Shown in pieces: positions 1 to 9,098 of a stretch of DNA of 64,000 nucleotides. The position numbers and the translations under genes are program-made. The notes under the pieces are model-generated. The model searched no databases and was not told where the DNA came from. It was given only the letters and a program-made list of their open reading frames with translations. Source of the DNA: Haloplanus sp. HW8-1. Lineage in GTDB: Archaea > Halobacteriota > Halobacteria > Halobacteriales > Haloferacaceae. How positions within the stretch are numbered: position 1 is the first letter of the stretch; every line of letters begins with the position of its first letter. Location of the stretch: assembly GCF_023703795.1 (NCBI RefSeq), contig NZ_CP098518.1, forward strand, positions 1,550,001 to 1,614,000, given 5' to 3'.

Positions 1-48
1 GTCGCCGTGGGTGAGGTCGCCTACCTCCGCCGGCGGGGTGATCTCTGA
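1..48 (+). CDS. C-terminal end of an upstream gene (partial)
   Basis: An open frame enters the window at base 1 and ends at a TGA at 46-48. Only its last 15 codons are visible, ending in an arginine-rich cytoplasmic-looking tail. Its stop overlaps the ATG of the next gene (TGATG), so the two are probably co-transcribed and translationally coupled. By its place in front of a VWA membrane gene it may be another Bat-like membrane protein, but this is inference from position only. Confidence 0.6.
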   Translation, partial: VAVGEVAYLRRRGDL

Positions 49-2420
49 TGTGGCTCCTCGCCGTCCGGACGGCGCTGTCCGACGGGACCGTCGTCGGCCT
101 CGAACGACCGCTGGTCCTCGTCGCGCTCCCGCTTGCCGTCGTCGCCTTCGCCCTGTTGATCCGCTATCGGGCGTCGGGCACCGCTTCGGCGCGGAGTCGG
201 CGTCTCCTGCTCGCCTCGCGGCTCGTCGTCGCGACCCTGATCGTCGTCGCGGCCGCCGGTCCCTTCACCGTCGTCACGATGGAGACGCGGGGTGACCCCT
301 CGGTGTCGTTGCTGGTCGACCGCTCGAACAGTACGACCGTCTCCCCCGACGTCGCCGATGACCTCGCGGCCGACATCGAGGCGGCGGGCGTCCCGGCGAC
401 GGTCTCGACCATCGCTCAGGGGACCGACTCCCGCGTCGGGGACGGCATCGCCGCCAACCTCCGCGAGAACGCCTCGGTGGTCGTCGTCTCCGACGGACAG
501 GTGACCGGCGGGACGAGCATCACCGAGACGGCGGAGTTGGCTCGGTCGCTCAACGCGACGATCAGCACCGTCGCCACGGAGCCGACCCGCACCGAGCGAT
601 ACGTCAGCGTCGCGGGACCGAGCAAGGCGAGCGTCGGCGTCGAGAGCCGGTTTCTGGTGCAGGTCGCGGGCGTGCAGGCGGACTCCCCGGTCACCGTCCG
701 CATCGCGGTCGACGGCCAGCCGGTCGCCACCGAACGGATCGACGAGGGGACCGGGAGCGTTCCCGTCACCCACACGTTCGAGGAGACGGGGAGTCACCGG
801 ATCACCGCCGAAATCGACGGCCAGGACGTCTTCGCGATCAACGACGTGGCCCGGAAAACCGTCCGGGTCGTCGAGCAGCCACGTGTCCTCTACGTCTCGC
901 GAGGGAACTACTCCCTGCAGGGGTATCTCGACCAACTGTACGACGTGGAGACGGCGGAGTCGGTCCCCGAGAGCTTGGACCCGTACTACGCGGTGGTGGT
1001 CCAGAACGTCGCCGCCGGTGACCTGGGGAACGTCGACGAACTCCAGCGGTTCGTCATCGACGGCGGCGGCCTGCTGATGACCGGCGGGCCCCAGAGCTTC
1101 GAGAACGGCGGCTACGCCAACTCCTCGGTGGGGTCGATGCTCCCGGTCACCTTCGGGCCGTCGGCGCCCGGCAGCGCCCGCATCGTCATGCTGATCGACG
1201 TCTCCGGGAGCGCGGGCAGCGGGATGCGCATCCAGAAGGCCATCGCGCTCGACGCGCTCTCACAACTCGACGACGACAACGTCGTCGGCGTCGTCGGGTT
1301 CAACCACCAGGCGTACAGCATCGCCCAGCCTGCGCCGCTGAGCGAGAACCGCGGCACGGTAGAAGACCGGATCAGGCGTCTACAGGCGGGCGGGGCGACG
1401 AACATCGCCAACGGTCTCCGAGGCGCCGAGGAGATGCTCGGCGGCGAGCGCGGGACGGTCATCCTCGTCAGCGACGGCGGCGACACCGCGAGTCGGTCGG
1501 CGGTCGTGGCCGGCACCCTCAGCGGTCAGGGCATCCGCGTCATCGCCGTCGGCGCCGGACGGAACGTCAACGAGGGCGTCCTCAGGCGGATCGCCGAGGA
1601 GTCCGGGGGCAACTACTTCCGGGCCGACGAAACCGACCGCCTGCGCCTGCTCTTCGGCGGCGGAACCCGCCAGTTCCAGGGCGAGGGACTCACCGTCGTC
1701 GATTCGGGCCACTTCATCACGAGCGGGGTGACCCTGGAGTCGAACCCCGGGAACCGCAACGACGTGTCGATGCGGCCGGGGGCGGACTTCCTCGTCGCCG
1801 GCCCGGACGGCACGCCGGCGGTCGCCTCGTGGCGATACGGGCTCGGCCGGGTCGCCACCATCACGACCTACGGTCCGAACGGCGGACTGGACGGCCTGCT
1901 CACCCGGCCGGACTCCCTGCTCGTCACCAAGTCGGTCAACTACGCCATCGGCGACCCCGAGCGGAAGGCGTCGGGCGTGACCGACATCGCGGACACGCGG
2001 GTCGGCGAGCCGACGACGGTGATCTACCGGGGCGAGGCGCCACCGAGCGGGACCGACCTCGCGTTCAGCGCCGTCGACGAGGGCGTGTATCGGGCACAGG
2101 TGACGCCCACGGCGGTCGGCTTCGACACGGTCGCCGGCGCGACGTACGCCGCGAACTACCCCGCCGAGTACGCGGGCTTCGGCACGTCGCCGGCGCTGAC
2201 CGAGGCGGTCCGGGCGACCGGCGGCCAGCAGTTCGACCGCGGCGACGCCGCCGAAATCGCCGCGTTCGCCCGCCAGCAGTCGACCCGCGTCCGGGACGTG
2301 CGCCGGACCTGGGACTGGGCGCTGTTGACCGCCGCCCTCCTGCTGTACCTGACCGAGGTGGTCGTCCGGCGGCTTCAAGTGTACAACGGTCGTACCAGAA
2401 CCGAGAGTGGACTGCCATGA
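48..2420 (+). CDS. VWA-domain membrane protein (Bat-like, glutamine amidotransferase-like type)
   Basis: 790 aa. Two hydrophobic segments at about residues 20-37 and 55-76 and one near residues 755-772 make it a membrane protein with a large outer region. The region around residues 275-370 resembles the class I glutamine-amidotransferase-like fold found in this family. A von Willebrand A domain follows, with a MIDAS motif DVSGS at residues 384-388 that should bind a divalent metal. It starts a tight operon with a coiled-coil protein, a membrane protein, MoxR and DUF58. In bacteria such MoxR-DUF58-VWA sets act in envelope stress tolerance or in metal/cofactor loading of partners; the actual client here is unknown. 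The ATG at 48 overlaps the stop of the previous gene. Confidence 0.85.
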   Translation: MWLLAVRTALSDGTVVGLERPLVLVALPLAVVAFALLIRYRASGTASARSRRLLLASRLVVATLIVVAAAGPFTVVTMETRGDPSVSLLVDRSNSTTVSPDVADDLAADIEAAGVPATVSTIAQGTDSRVGDGIAANLRENASVVVVSDGQVTGGTSITETAELARSLNATISTVATEPTRTERYVSVAGPSKASVGVESRFLVQVAGVQADSPVTVRIAVDGQPVATERIDEGTGSVPVTHTFEETGSHRITAEIDGQDVFAINDVARKTVRVVEQPRVLYVSRGNYSLQGYLDQLYDVETAESVPESLDPYYAVVVQNVAAGDLGNVDELQRFVIDGGGLLMTGGPQSFENGGYANSSVGSMLPVTFGPSAPGSARIVMLIDVSGSAGSGMRIQKAIALDALSQLDDDNVVGVVGFNHQAYSIAQPAPLSENRGTVEDRIRRLQAGGATNIANGLRGAEEMLGGERGTVILVSDGGDTASRSAVVAGTLSGQGIRVIAVGAGRNVNEGVLRRIAEESGGNYFRADETDRLRLLFGGGTRQFQGEGLTVVDSGHFITSGVTLESNPGNRNDVSMRPGADFLVAGPDGTPAVASWRYGLGRVATITTYGPNGGLDGLLTRPDSLLVTKSVNYAIGDPERKASGVTDIADTRVGEPTTVIYRGEAPPSGTDLAFSAVDEGVYRAQVTPTAVGFDTVAGATYAANYPAEYAGFGTSPALTEAVRATGGQQFDRGDAAEIAAFARQQSTRVRDVRRTWDWALLTAALLLYLTEVVVRRLQVYNGRTRTESGLP

Positions 2421-3070
2421 GCCTCATCGGCCGATCCATCAACCTCGCGCTCGCCCTCCTCATCTGTCTGGCCGTCGCCGGCACCGCCGGCGCGACGCTG
2501 TTCTACCAGGAGTCCGTCGAGGAACTCGACGCCCAGAACAGCCAACTGCGCCAGCAGAACGAACGCCTGCGCGAGGACCTCCGAACGACCGAAAGCGAAC
2601 TTCAGCGCGCCGAACAGCGCCTGCAGGAACTCAACGAGAGCCTGCAGACGACCAGGAGCGACGTTGGACAGGTCTCGGAGAACCTCGAAGAGACCGAGAG
2701 CCAACTGGAGTCGACCGAAGAGGAACTCACCTCGACCCGACAGGACCTGCGGGCCGCCCAGCAGGAAGTCGAAGAGCTACAGGGCGAGGTGAACACGCTC
2801 GAATCGCGGAACGACCAGCTCCGATCGCGGGTCGGCACCCTCGAATCCACGAACGAGGACCTCCGGGCGGAACGGGACGACCTGCAAGACGAGGTGGACG
2901 ACCTGAACGACGAGGTGAGCCAGTTGGAAAGCGACGTGACGAGCCTCGAGGACCAGCTCGAACGCCGGAACGACCGGATCGATCAACTCCAGCGGGAGAA
3001 CGACCGGCTCCGGAGCGACCTCGCCGCCGTATGTTCCGAGTTCGACGATCCGCCACCGGAGTGTAACTGA
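2417..3070 (+). CDS. Membrane-anchored coiled-coil protein
   Basis: 217 aa. A single N-terminal hydrophobic segment (about residues 8-28) is followed by an almost unbroken, very acidic/polar coiled coil (about residues 33-203) rich in Gln, Glu, Arg and Leu heptads. The tail has two cysteines and a proline cluster. The ATG overlaps the stop of the VWA gene (ATGA), so start and co-translation are well supported. The likely role is a structural or scaffolding partner for the VWA/MoxR membrane complex. No enzymatic motif is visible. The coiled coil makes homology-based naming unreliable. Confidence 0.75.
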   Translation: MSLIGRSINLALALLICLAVAGTAGATLFYQESVEELDAQNSQLRQQNERLREDLRTTESELQRAEQRLQELNESLQTTRSDVGQVSENLEETESQLESTEEELTSTRQDLRAAQQEVEELQGEVNTLESRNDQLRSRVGTLESTNEDLRAERDDLQDEVDDLNDEVSQLESDVTSLEDQLERRNDRIDQLQRENDRLRSDLAAVCSEFDDPPPECN

Positions 3071-3075
3071 GTCCG

Positions 3076-4011
3076 ATGAGCGATTCGACACCCTCCGACG
3101 CCGACCCGCAAGCGAAGGCCGCACCCCCGCCAACCGAGCGCAAGCTCCGTCGCGCCCTGAAACAGATCCGTCGGGAGGGGCTGAAGGTCGCCGTCGTCTA
3201 CGCCGTCGTCGACGCCGCGCTGGCCACCCTGCTCGCGAACCTCGTCGCGACGACCGTGGCGGTCCCCGGGTTGCCGGATCGGGTGCCGATCCCCGCGGCG
3301 CTCCTCGACGCCCTCCGGGAAGCGGGCGTGACGCTCGCGGAGCCGACGGTGTCGAGCGGCGCCGTCGTCGGCGCGGCGGTCGGCCTCGTCGTCCTCGTCG
3401 TCGAGGTGGCGTGGCGGATCCGCCGACCGCTGGTCGAGCAGTTCGCGGCCGCCAACCCGTCGCTCGCGGAGTCGCTGCGGACCGCCCGCGACGCCGTCGA
3501 ACACGACCGCCAGTCGCGGATCGTCCTCCGACTCTACGAGGACGTCCTCGCGGGACTGGGGGACGCCTCGAGCATCGGCCTCGTCTCGATCCGTCGGGTC
3601 GCGGTGACCGTACTGCTCGTCTCGCTGATCAGCGTCGCGACCATCCATCTCGCGGTAGTCGACCTCTCGCTGACGGGCCTCGGCAACTCGCCGACGGCGG
3701 AGCCGGCCAACGGGAATCAGGAGGACTACACGGGACTGCAGGACGGGTCGTCGATCCTCGGCGAACCGGAGGACGTCCCTCCGGGTAGCGAGGAGCTAGA
3801 GGCCGGCATCGACACCAGCGGATCGGGGAGTGGCAACGGGACCGACACGGGAGACGCGACGTCGTACGAGAACAGCGGCCTCGGTTCGTCGACCGCCGTC
3901 GAGAGCCAGCGCGCGGGGTTCGACGAACGGGACCGCCTCGAAGACGCGGAGTTGATCCGCGAGTACAATCTCCGGATTCGACAGCAGACTGATTCCGACT
4001 CAGACACATGA
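3076..4011 (+). CDS. Conserved haloarchaeal membrane protein of the MoxR operon
   Basis: 311 aa. The basic N-terminal region (residues 20-40) leads into hydrophobic segments at about 37-60, 94-112 and 172-196. Residues 205-290 form a long, low-complexity, Gly/Ser/Asp/Glu-rich segment that looks disordered and probably extracellular. It lies 5 bp after the coiled-coil gene and its stop overlaps the MoxR start (ATGA). I do not recognise a named domain with certainty. Its fixed place between the VWA/coiled-coil genes and MoxR suggests it is a subunit of the same membrane assembly. Confidence 0.75.
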   Translation: MSDSTPSDADPQAKAAPPPTERKLRRALKQIRREGLKVAVVYAVVDAALATLLANLVATTVAVPGLPDRVPIPAALLDALREAGVTLAEPTVSSGAVVGAAVGLVVLVVEVAWRIRRPLVEQFAAANPSLAESLRTARDAVEHDRQSRIVLRLYEDVLAGLGDASSIGLVSIRRVAVTVLLVSLISVATIHLAVVDLSLTGLGNSPTAEPANGNQEDYTGLQDGSSILGEPEDVPPGSEELEAGIDTSGSGSGNGTDTGDATSYENSGLGSSTAVESQRAGFDERDRLEDAELIREYNLRIRQQTDSDSDT

Positions 4012-4958
4012 GCGAACCAACGACCGACATCGACACGCTACAGGAACGGCTCGGCCGCGTCCGCCAGGAGGTCGGCAAGCGCATCGTGGGCCAGCGGGCG
4101 GTCCTCGAACACCTCCTCGTGTGCATCCTCGCCGACGGCAACGCCCTCCTCGAGAGCAACCCCGGGCTGGGAAAGACCACGATGGTCCGGACCGTCGCGG
4201 ACGCGATCGACCTCGACTTCTCGCGGGTGCAGAACACCCCCGATCTGATGCCCTCCGACATCACCGGGACGGAGATCATCCGCGAGGCGGGCGGCGAACG
4301 CGACTTCGTCTTCGAGAAGGGTCCGATCTTCGCGAACGTCGTCCTCGCCGACGAGATCAACCGGGCGACGCCGAAGACCCAGGCCGCGCTCCTGGAGGCG
4401 ATGCAGGAAAAGCAGGTGACTGCGGCCGGGGAGACCTACCAACTCCCCCGGCCCTTCTTCGTGCTCGCGACCCAGAACCCGATCGACCAGGAGGGTACCT
4501 ACCCACTTCCCGAGGCCCAGACCGACCGCTTCCTCCTGAAGCTCGTCCTCGATTACCCCTCCTTCGAGGAGGAACGTGACATCGTCGACCTTTACACCGT
4601 GGGCGGGGCGGCCCCGCCGGTCGAGAAGGTGCTGACGCTCGAAGAACTCCGGGAGATCCAATCGCTCGTCCGGGAGGTACCCCTCGCCGACGACGTGCGC
4701 GATCGGGCGATCCGGCTGGTGCGGGCGACCCGCGAGGCCGAGACAGTCGATTTCGGCGCCAGTCCCCGGGCGAGCATGGGACTCATCCTCACCGCGAAGG
4801 CCCGGGCGTTCCTCCGCGGGCGCAACCACGTCTCTTGGGAGGACGTCGAGGCGATGGCACCGCCCGTCCTCCGACACCGGATCCTCCTCGATTTCCGCGC
4901 CGAGCGCGAGGGGTTGACCACCGACGACGTGGTCGAGCAACTGCTGTCCGAGGTCTGA
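4008..4958 (+). CDS. MoxR-family AAA+ ATPase
   Basis: 316 aa, the usual length for MoxR. The Walker A motif NPGLGKTT is at residues 51-58 and Walker B with LADEINRA at about 113-120. A sensor-1 type ATQNP motif follows and a C-terminal helical lid is present from about residue 240. MoxR proteins are chaperone-like ATPases that work with VWA-domain partners to activate or load cofactors into client complexes. The gene sits directly before a DUF58 gene (1 bp gap) and after the VWA/membrane genes, the classic partnership. The start ATG overlaps the upstream stop. Confidence 0.95.
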   Translation: MSEPTTDIDTLQERLGRVRQEVGKRIVGQRAVLEHLLVCILADGNALLESNPGLGKTTMVRTVADAIDLDFSRVQNTPDLMPSDITGTEIIREAGGERDFVFEKGPIFANVVLADEINRATPKTQAALLEAMQEKQVTAAGETYQLPRPFFVLATQNPIDQEGTYPLPEAQTDRFLLKLVLDYPSFEEERDIVDLYTVGGAAPPVEKVLTLEELREIQSLVREVPLADDVRDRAIRLVRATREAETVDFGASPRASMGLILTAKARAFLRGRNHVSWEDVEAMAPPVLRHRILLDFRAEREGLTTDDVVEQLLSEV

Positions 4959-4959
4959 G

Positions 4960-5826
4960 ATGCCCATCGATCCCGGCTTCCTGGACGAACTCGACCGCTT
5001 CGAGGCGTCGCTGAACCAGCAGTCGACGGCGATCAAGCAGGGCGAACAGGAGTCGCCGAGCGTCGGCGAGGGGCTGACCTTCAGCGACTACCGCCGCTAC
5101 TCTCCCGGCGACGACACCCGTCTCATCGACTGGCGCCTCTATGCCCGCACCGAGGAGTTCTTCATCAAGCAGTTCGAGGAGGAGCGCAACCTGACGGTGC
5201 ACATCCTCCTGGACGCGAGCGCGTCCATGGACTTCGGCGACGGCGACGGCGACGAACACAAGTTCGAGTTCGGCGCCAAACTGGGCCTCGGGTACGCCTA
5301 CCTCACCGCCGAGGAACACGACGACTTCCAGTTTTCCCTCTTCAGGGACCGAACGGAGCGGATCGACACCGGGAAGTCGACCCGGGGGGAGGTGCTGGCG
5401 CTTGTCGACCGCCTCAACGAGACGACGCCTGACGGCACGGCCGACTTCCGGACGGCGCTGGAGGAGTACGCCGCCGCCATTCGGTCACGGTCGCTGGTGA
5501 TCGTCATCACCGACTGCATCGGCGACCTCGACGGTCTAGAGACGGGACTCGCATCCCTCGCGCGCAACGAGGTCGTCCTCGTACAGCCCCTCTCGCCGGA
5601 CGAACTCGATCCGAGTGTCGGCGGCGACACCATCTTCGAGGACCTGGAGTCCGACCTGACCCGGCGGACCTACTTCGGCGGTCGCCTCGCCGAGCGGTAC
5701 CGGTCCCGTGTCGACGCGTTCGTCGACGACGTGAGCGACCGCACACAGGACCTCGGGATCACCCACGAACTCGTGGCGACCGACGAGGACTTCTTCGATG
5801 CGTTCTCGTCGGTGTGGATCGGCTGA
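4960..5826 (+). CDS. DUF58 domain-containing protein (MoxR partner)
   Basis: 288 aa. The N-terminal part contains the DUF58 signature (a GLTFSDYRRYSPGDD-type block at about residues 40-55 followed by an IDWRLYAR motif). A VWA-like fold follows, with a DASASM metal-site motif near residue 87. It has no membrane segment, so it should act in the cytoplasm next to MoxR. It closes the Bat-like operon. In haloarchaea and bacteria DUF58 and MoxR are nearly always adjacent and thought to interact physically. Confidence 0.93.
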   Translation: MPIDPGFLDELDRFEASLNQQSTAIKQGEQESPSVGEGLTFSDYRRYSPGDDTRLIDWRLYARTEEFFIKQFEEERNLTVHILLDASASMDFGDGDGDEHKFEFGAKLGLGYAYLTAEEHDDFQFSLFRDRTERIDTGKSTRGEVLALVDRLNETTPDGTADFRTALEEYAAAIRSRSLVIVITDCIGDLDGLETGLASLARNEVVLVQPLSPDELDPSVGGDTIFEDLESDLTRRTYFGGRLAERYRSRVDAFVDDVSDRTQDLGITHELVATDEDFFDAFSSVWIG

Positions 5827-5882
5827 TCGCGTCGTCGGTGACGTCCGTCGGGGTTTTGCGCCCGGACGCCGTACCGTCGAGG

Positions 5883-6908
5883 GTGGCGTACGCGGACCTC
5901 CTCGCCCGACTGCGGGCCGGCCTCGACCCGGTGACCGTCGGGGCCTTCCCCGATGGGAGTGTCGACGACTACTACCGACTCCGCGACGGAGCGACGACGG
6001 TGGCGTCCCGCGAGGCGTTCGCCACGGCGATCACTGCGGGTCGTGATTCCTTCCAGTTGGCTCACGTGAGGACCGAGGCGGGGGGGCAGGCGGTCAACGC
6101 GGCGCGACAGGCGGCTGCCCTCGGCGACGACGTGACCCTCATCGGCCACCTCGACCACCCGGCTTTCGACGCCGACTTCGGCTTCGAGACGGCGTCGATG
6201 GGCGCCCCTGCACGCGTCAGGGTCTGCCTGTTCGACGCCGACGACGTGATGTTCGTCGAGGAGTCGGCCGACCTCTCGGCGTGGACCTTCGCGGACCTGC
6301 GGACGGTGCTCGCGGAACCGGTCGCGGATTTCCTCGAACGCGACGCGCTCTGCTGTACGAACTGGGCGTCGACGCCGGGACTCGGCGACGCGATGCACGA
6401 AATCGCTGCCCGTGATCCGGACGGTGGAGTCTTCTGTGTGGATCCCGGCCCCCTCACGACGGCCGGCGCACGGAACCTCCTCGACGCCCTCCGACCGCTC
6501 GGCGACGCGTACGAGGTAGTGGTGAGCGTAAACGAGGACGAGGCGTCGCGACTCGCAGCGGCGACCGACGGCGGGGCGAGCGAGGATCCGACCGCCGCGG
6601 GAACGCTCGATGCCGTCCGCTCGGCGGCGGGAGCGACGGGCGTCGTCGTCCACGGGACGGCGGCGGCCGTCGCGGCGACGCCAGCCGGCCGGACGGCGGT
6701 GCCGACCCTCGACGTGTCGCGAGCCCTGACGGAGACGGGGGCTGGCGACCGGTTCAGCGCCGCGCTCGCACGATCGCTGGCGGACGGGTGGGAGTGGGAC
6801 CTCGCCGTGGCTGCGGGCAACGCCTGTGCCTCACATTACGTCACGGGAGCGGGGACCGCCACGCCGGCGACGCTCGCGGACCACGTGGCGACCCACCGGC
6901 CGACGTGA
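5883..6908 (+). CDS. PfkB/ribokinase-family carbohydrate kinase
   Basis: 341 aa from the GTG at 5883. The upstream reading frame stays open to 5814, but that start would overlap the DUF58 gene. A TTTT-rich element at about 5853 lies the right distance for a leaderless GTG start, so I prefer 5883. The protein has the N-terminal GGQAVNAA sugar-binding motif and the C-terminal ETGAGDRFSA motif, with the catalytic aspartate and anion hole of the PfkB superfamily. It should phosphorylate a sugar or nucleoside with ATP in the cytoplasm. The substrate cannot be read from the sequence. Confidence 0.85.
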   Translation: MAYADLLARLRAGLDPVTVGAFPDGSVDDYYRLRDGATTVASREAFATAITAGRDSFQLAHVRTEAGGQAVNAARQAAALGDDVTLIGHLDHPAFDADFGFETASMGAPARVRVCLFDADDVMFVEESADLSAWTFADLRTVLAEPVADFLERDALCCTNWASTPGLGDAMHEIAARDPDGGVFCVDPGPLTTAGARNLLDALRPLGDAYEVVVSVNEDEASRLAAATDGGASEDPTAAGTLDAVRSAAGATGVVVHGTAAAVAATPAGRTAVPTLDVSRALTETGAGDRFSAALARSLADGWEWDLAVAAGNACASHYVTGAGTATPATLADHVATHRPT

Positions 6909-6924
6909 GGGGTGAACCGAAACC

Positions 6925-6930
6925 ATATAC
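6925..6930 (+). promoter_or_regulatory. TATA element of the EamA gene
   Basis: ATATAC centred about 26 bases before the ATG at 6954. This spacing implies that transcription starts at or very near the start codon (leaderless mRNA). It supports choosing 6954 over the upstream in-frame start at 6912. Confidence 0.6.
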
Positions 6931-6953
6931 TGGTTGCCCCGTGGCGTGAGGAT

Positions 6954-7379
6954 ATGGGTTATCTCCAGTGGGCGCTCGTGGCACTGCTGTCGTACTCGGC
7001 GGTGGCACCGCTGGTCGGGTTCGCGACGACGGGCGAACCGAAGGTCCCGAGTTTCGTCGCCGCGCTCATCACCAACGGCATCCTCCTGGTGGCGACCGTC
7101 GCCGTCGTCCTCTACCAGGGCCAGTCGGTGTCGGCATACCTCGGCCACCCCAAGGCACCTTATCTCTACCTCGCGGGGATCTTTCTCGCCGTGGGCATCC
7201 TCGCGTACTACCGCGCGCTCGCACTCGGCCCCGTCAGCGCGGTGGTCCCCATCTTCGGCACCTTCCTCGTGATCAGTTCCGCCATCGGCGTCGTCTTCCT
7301 CGACGAGACGATCACCCTTCGCAAGGTCGCGGGCATCGGGTGTGCGGTCCTCGGCATCTACCTCGTCTCGGTGGAGTGA
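6954..7379 (+). CDS. Small EamA/DMT-superfamily transporter
   Basis: 141 aa with four predicted transmembrane helices (about residues 4-22, 33-52, 65-88, 92-115) and a short final helix. This is one EamA repeat rather than the usual ten-helix duplicated protein, so it should work as a dimer, like EmrE/SMR proteins. The PVSAVVPIFGT and LDETIT segments are typical of the family. The substrate is unknown. The start at 6954 is chosen because it matches the TATA element at 6925. Confidence 0.85.
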   Translation: MGYLQWALVALLSYSAVAPLVGFATTGEPKVPSFVAALITNGILLVATVAVVLYQGQSVSAYLGHPKAPYLYLAGIFLAVGILAYYRALALGPVSAVVPIFGTFLVISSAIGVVFLDETITLRKVAGIGCAVLGIYLVSVE

Positions 7380-7432
7380 CGCCGGTTGCCGTCGGCGGGG
7401 AGTATTTGACCGACGCGCCGTTACGATCCCTC

Positions 7433-7984
7433 ATGGCACTCCAAGAATCCGACTCAGAGCTCGAATCCGGCGATCCAGCACCCGACTTCGAACTCCCCGG
7501 TGTCGACGGCGAGACGTACAGCCTCGATTCCTTCGAGACCGACGCCCTGCTCGTCGTGTTCACCTGCAACCACTGTCCGTACGCGCAGGCGAAGTTCGAC
7601 CTGTTGAACGACCTGGCGGCCGACGAGTCGGTGACGGTCGTCGGCATCAACCCCAACGACGCCGAGGAGTATCCCGAGGACTCGGTCGAGAAGATGCGAG
7701 AACACGTCGCCGACGGGACGATCGCGTACGACGCCTACCTCCGCGACGAGTCGGCGGACGTGGCCCGCGCCTACGGCGCGGTCTGTACCCCCGACCCGTT
7801 CCTCTTCCGGCGCGAGGACGGCGAGTACCGACTGGCGTACCACGGCCGCCTCGACGACGCCATGGGGCCCGACCAAGAGGCCACCGAGAACTACGCCCGC
7901 GAGGCGATCGACGCCGTCCTCGCGGGCGAGGCGGTCGACCTCGACCCTGGCCCGTCGCGAGGCTGTGGGATCAAGTGGCCGTAG
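7433..7984 (+). CDS. Thioredoxin-fold peroxiredoxin-like protein (CNHCPYA type)
   Basis: 183 aa. AhpC/TSA-type thioredoxin fold with the motif TCNHCPYAQAKF at about residues 43-54, typical of the cytoplasmic redoxin family in which CxxC replaces the single peroxidatic cysteine. A DPFLF segment precedes the final beta hairpin and the C-terminus is Cys-containing (GCGIKWP). It lacks a signal peptide. It probably reduces thiols or peroxides in the cytoplasm. It lies among several other thioredoxin-fold genes (8.0, 9.1 and 9.8 kb). Confidence 0.88.
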   Translation: MALQESDSELESGDPAPDFELPGVDGETYSLDSFETDALLVVFTCNHCPYAQAKFDLLNDLAADESVTVVGINPNDAEEYPEDSVEKMREHVADGTIAYDAYLRDESADVARAYGAVCTPDPFLFRREDGEYRLAYHGRLDDAMGPDQEATENYAREAIDAVLAGEAVDLDPGPSRGCGIKWP

Positions 7985-8021
7985 CCGAACGACTCAGGTG
8001 GATGGGTCGCGTACGTGGTGT

Positions 8022-8348
8022 ATGCCGGACACGGAAGCAATCACCCCGCGCCGGGTCGATTCGGCCACCGAACTCGCCGCCGCCGTCGACGGGAACGACC
8101 GCCTCCTCGTGGCGTTTCACACGGAGGGCTGTAGCGCCTGTGCCGCGATGGAGCCGGTCCTCGGTATCGTCGCCCGAGAGACGGAGACACCCGTCGTGAC
8201 GGTGAATCCGCGGGACGACCCGGTCCTGATCGAGGAGTATCAAATCGAGAGCGTCCCGGCGCTCGTCCTCTTCGAGGACGGCAGCCCGGTCCGACGGCTG
8301 GCCGAGGGATTCGTCGGCGCGGAGCGAGTGATCGACTTCTTGGACTAG
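8022..8348 (+). CDS. Thioredoxin-family protein
   Basis: 108 aa. Single thioredoxin domain with active-site CSAC (about residues 37-40), the cis-proline loop SVPALVLF and no signal peptide. Altered residues between the active cysteines suggest a redox potential different from classical thioredoxin (CGPC). It follows the peroxiredoxin-like gene by 37 bp, so it may be its electron donor. Its stop overlaps the 3' end of the convergent gene on the minus strand. Confidence 0.88.
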   Translation: MPDTEAITPRRVDSATELAAAVDGNDRLLVAFHTEGCSACAAMEPVLGIVARETETPVVTVNPRDDPVLIEEYQIESVPALVLFEDGSPVRRLAEGFVGAERVIDFLD

Positions 8349-8776
8349 TCCCGGGTCGCTTCGAACGCCTCGCGGGCGTTCTCGACGGCCGACTCGCGTT
8401 CGGCGGGGTAGGCCTCGACTTTTCCCCGGAGCGTGATCCCGTCTCCCCGGCGCACGTCGCCCCGGAAGGCAGCCTGTTTGTCCAGCGTGAGATACAGCGA
8501 GCAGTCCTCGGCGACGCGGTCGTCGAGTTCGGCGAGGAAGGCGTCGTAGTCCGGCAGGTCGACCAGTCGGCCGAGAACGTGCCGCACGTCGTCGGCGTTC
8601 TCCAGCCGGGCCGAGAGGACGGCGATCCGGTCGCCGTGGTGGCCCTCCGTCATCTGCCGGTCGATCTCGTGGTCCGCCGGGAGGTAGGTGCGGAGCGCGC
8701 GTTCGACGCGCTTCTCGTCCTCGGTGGCATAACAGAACGTTCGCAGGTCGACGTAGTGAAAGGGGACGTTCGACAT
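8345..8776 (-). CDS. Predicted exosome-associated RNA-binding protein (COG1325 type)
   Basis: 143 aa. It begins with the characteristic segment PFHYVDLRTFCYATED and matches the archaeal COG1325 family, proposed on comparative grounds to be an exosome-linked RNA-binding protein. The fold is alpha/beta with an acidic, helical C-terminus. No catalytic motif is visible. It is encoded on the strand opposite the thioredoxin gene and overlaps its stop by 4 bp. Confidence 0.8.
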   Translation of the reverse strand: MSNVPFHYVDLRTFCYATEDEKRVERALRTYLPADHEIDRQMTEGHHGDRIAVLSARLENADDVRHVLGRLVDLPDYDAFLAELDDRVAEDCSLYLTLDKQAAFRGDVRRGDGITLRGKVEAYPAERESAVENAREAFEATRD

Positions 8777-8794
8777 TCGGGGCGGCCGTCCGGG

Positions 8795-8989
8795 TTACTC
8801 GTCCGCGTCAGCGTCGGCGTGTTCGAGAGCGTCCTCCGGGACGCCGGTCTCCTGTCCGTCCTCGAAGCTGACCGTGTACGTAGCGTCGCCGAACATCGTC
8901 TCCATCACCTGCGTAACCGTCCCGACGTCTCCGTCGTACTCGCTGTGTTTGTCGTGGAGTACGACCGAATCCTCCTTCTCGAAGCTCAT
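8795..8989 (-). CDS. Small conserved haloarchaeal protein (SH3/KOW-like)
   Basis: 64 aa, very acidic at the C-terminus. The core (VVLHDKHSEYDGDVGTVTQV then YTVSFEDG) looks like a small beta-barrel of the DUF1918/KOW type that often binds nucleic acid or protein. The start at 8989 was chosen because the extended frame upstream is arginine-rich and non-haloarchaeal in character. It is followed at 18 bp by the exosome-associated gene on the same strand, so the two may be co-transcribed. Function unknown. Confidence 0.7.
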   Translation of the reverse strand: MSFEKEDSVVLHDKHSEYDGDVGTVTQVMETMFGDATYTVSFEDGQETGVPEDALEHADADADE

Positions 8990-9098
8990 GACACGACGTT
9001 CCGCCGGCGCACATTTAAGCGCGCTGATTCGCCGACCCGGCCCGGCACGCGTGTCCGCGAATCGGGGATGATAAGAGCGTGAGCCACCACGTCCACGC

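Noticed and set aside
21-935. Long minus-strand ORF antisense to the VWA gene and many similar long frames throughout
   Set aside because: High-GC shadow frames: rich in Arg/Asp/Gly repeats with no domain, and they oppose clear genes.
2417-3070. SMC or chromosome-partition protein
   Set aside because: Coiled coil only, with no ATPase head; the membrane anchor and operon argue for a Bat-associated scaffold.
5814-5882. Upstream start of the PfkB-family kinase
   Set aside because: It would overlap the DUF58 gene and adds residues without family similarity; the GTG at 5883 has a matching promoter.
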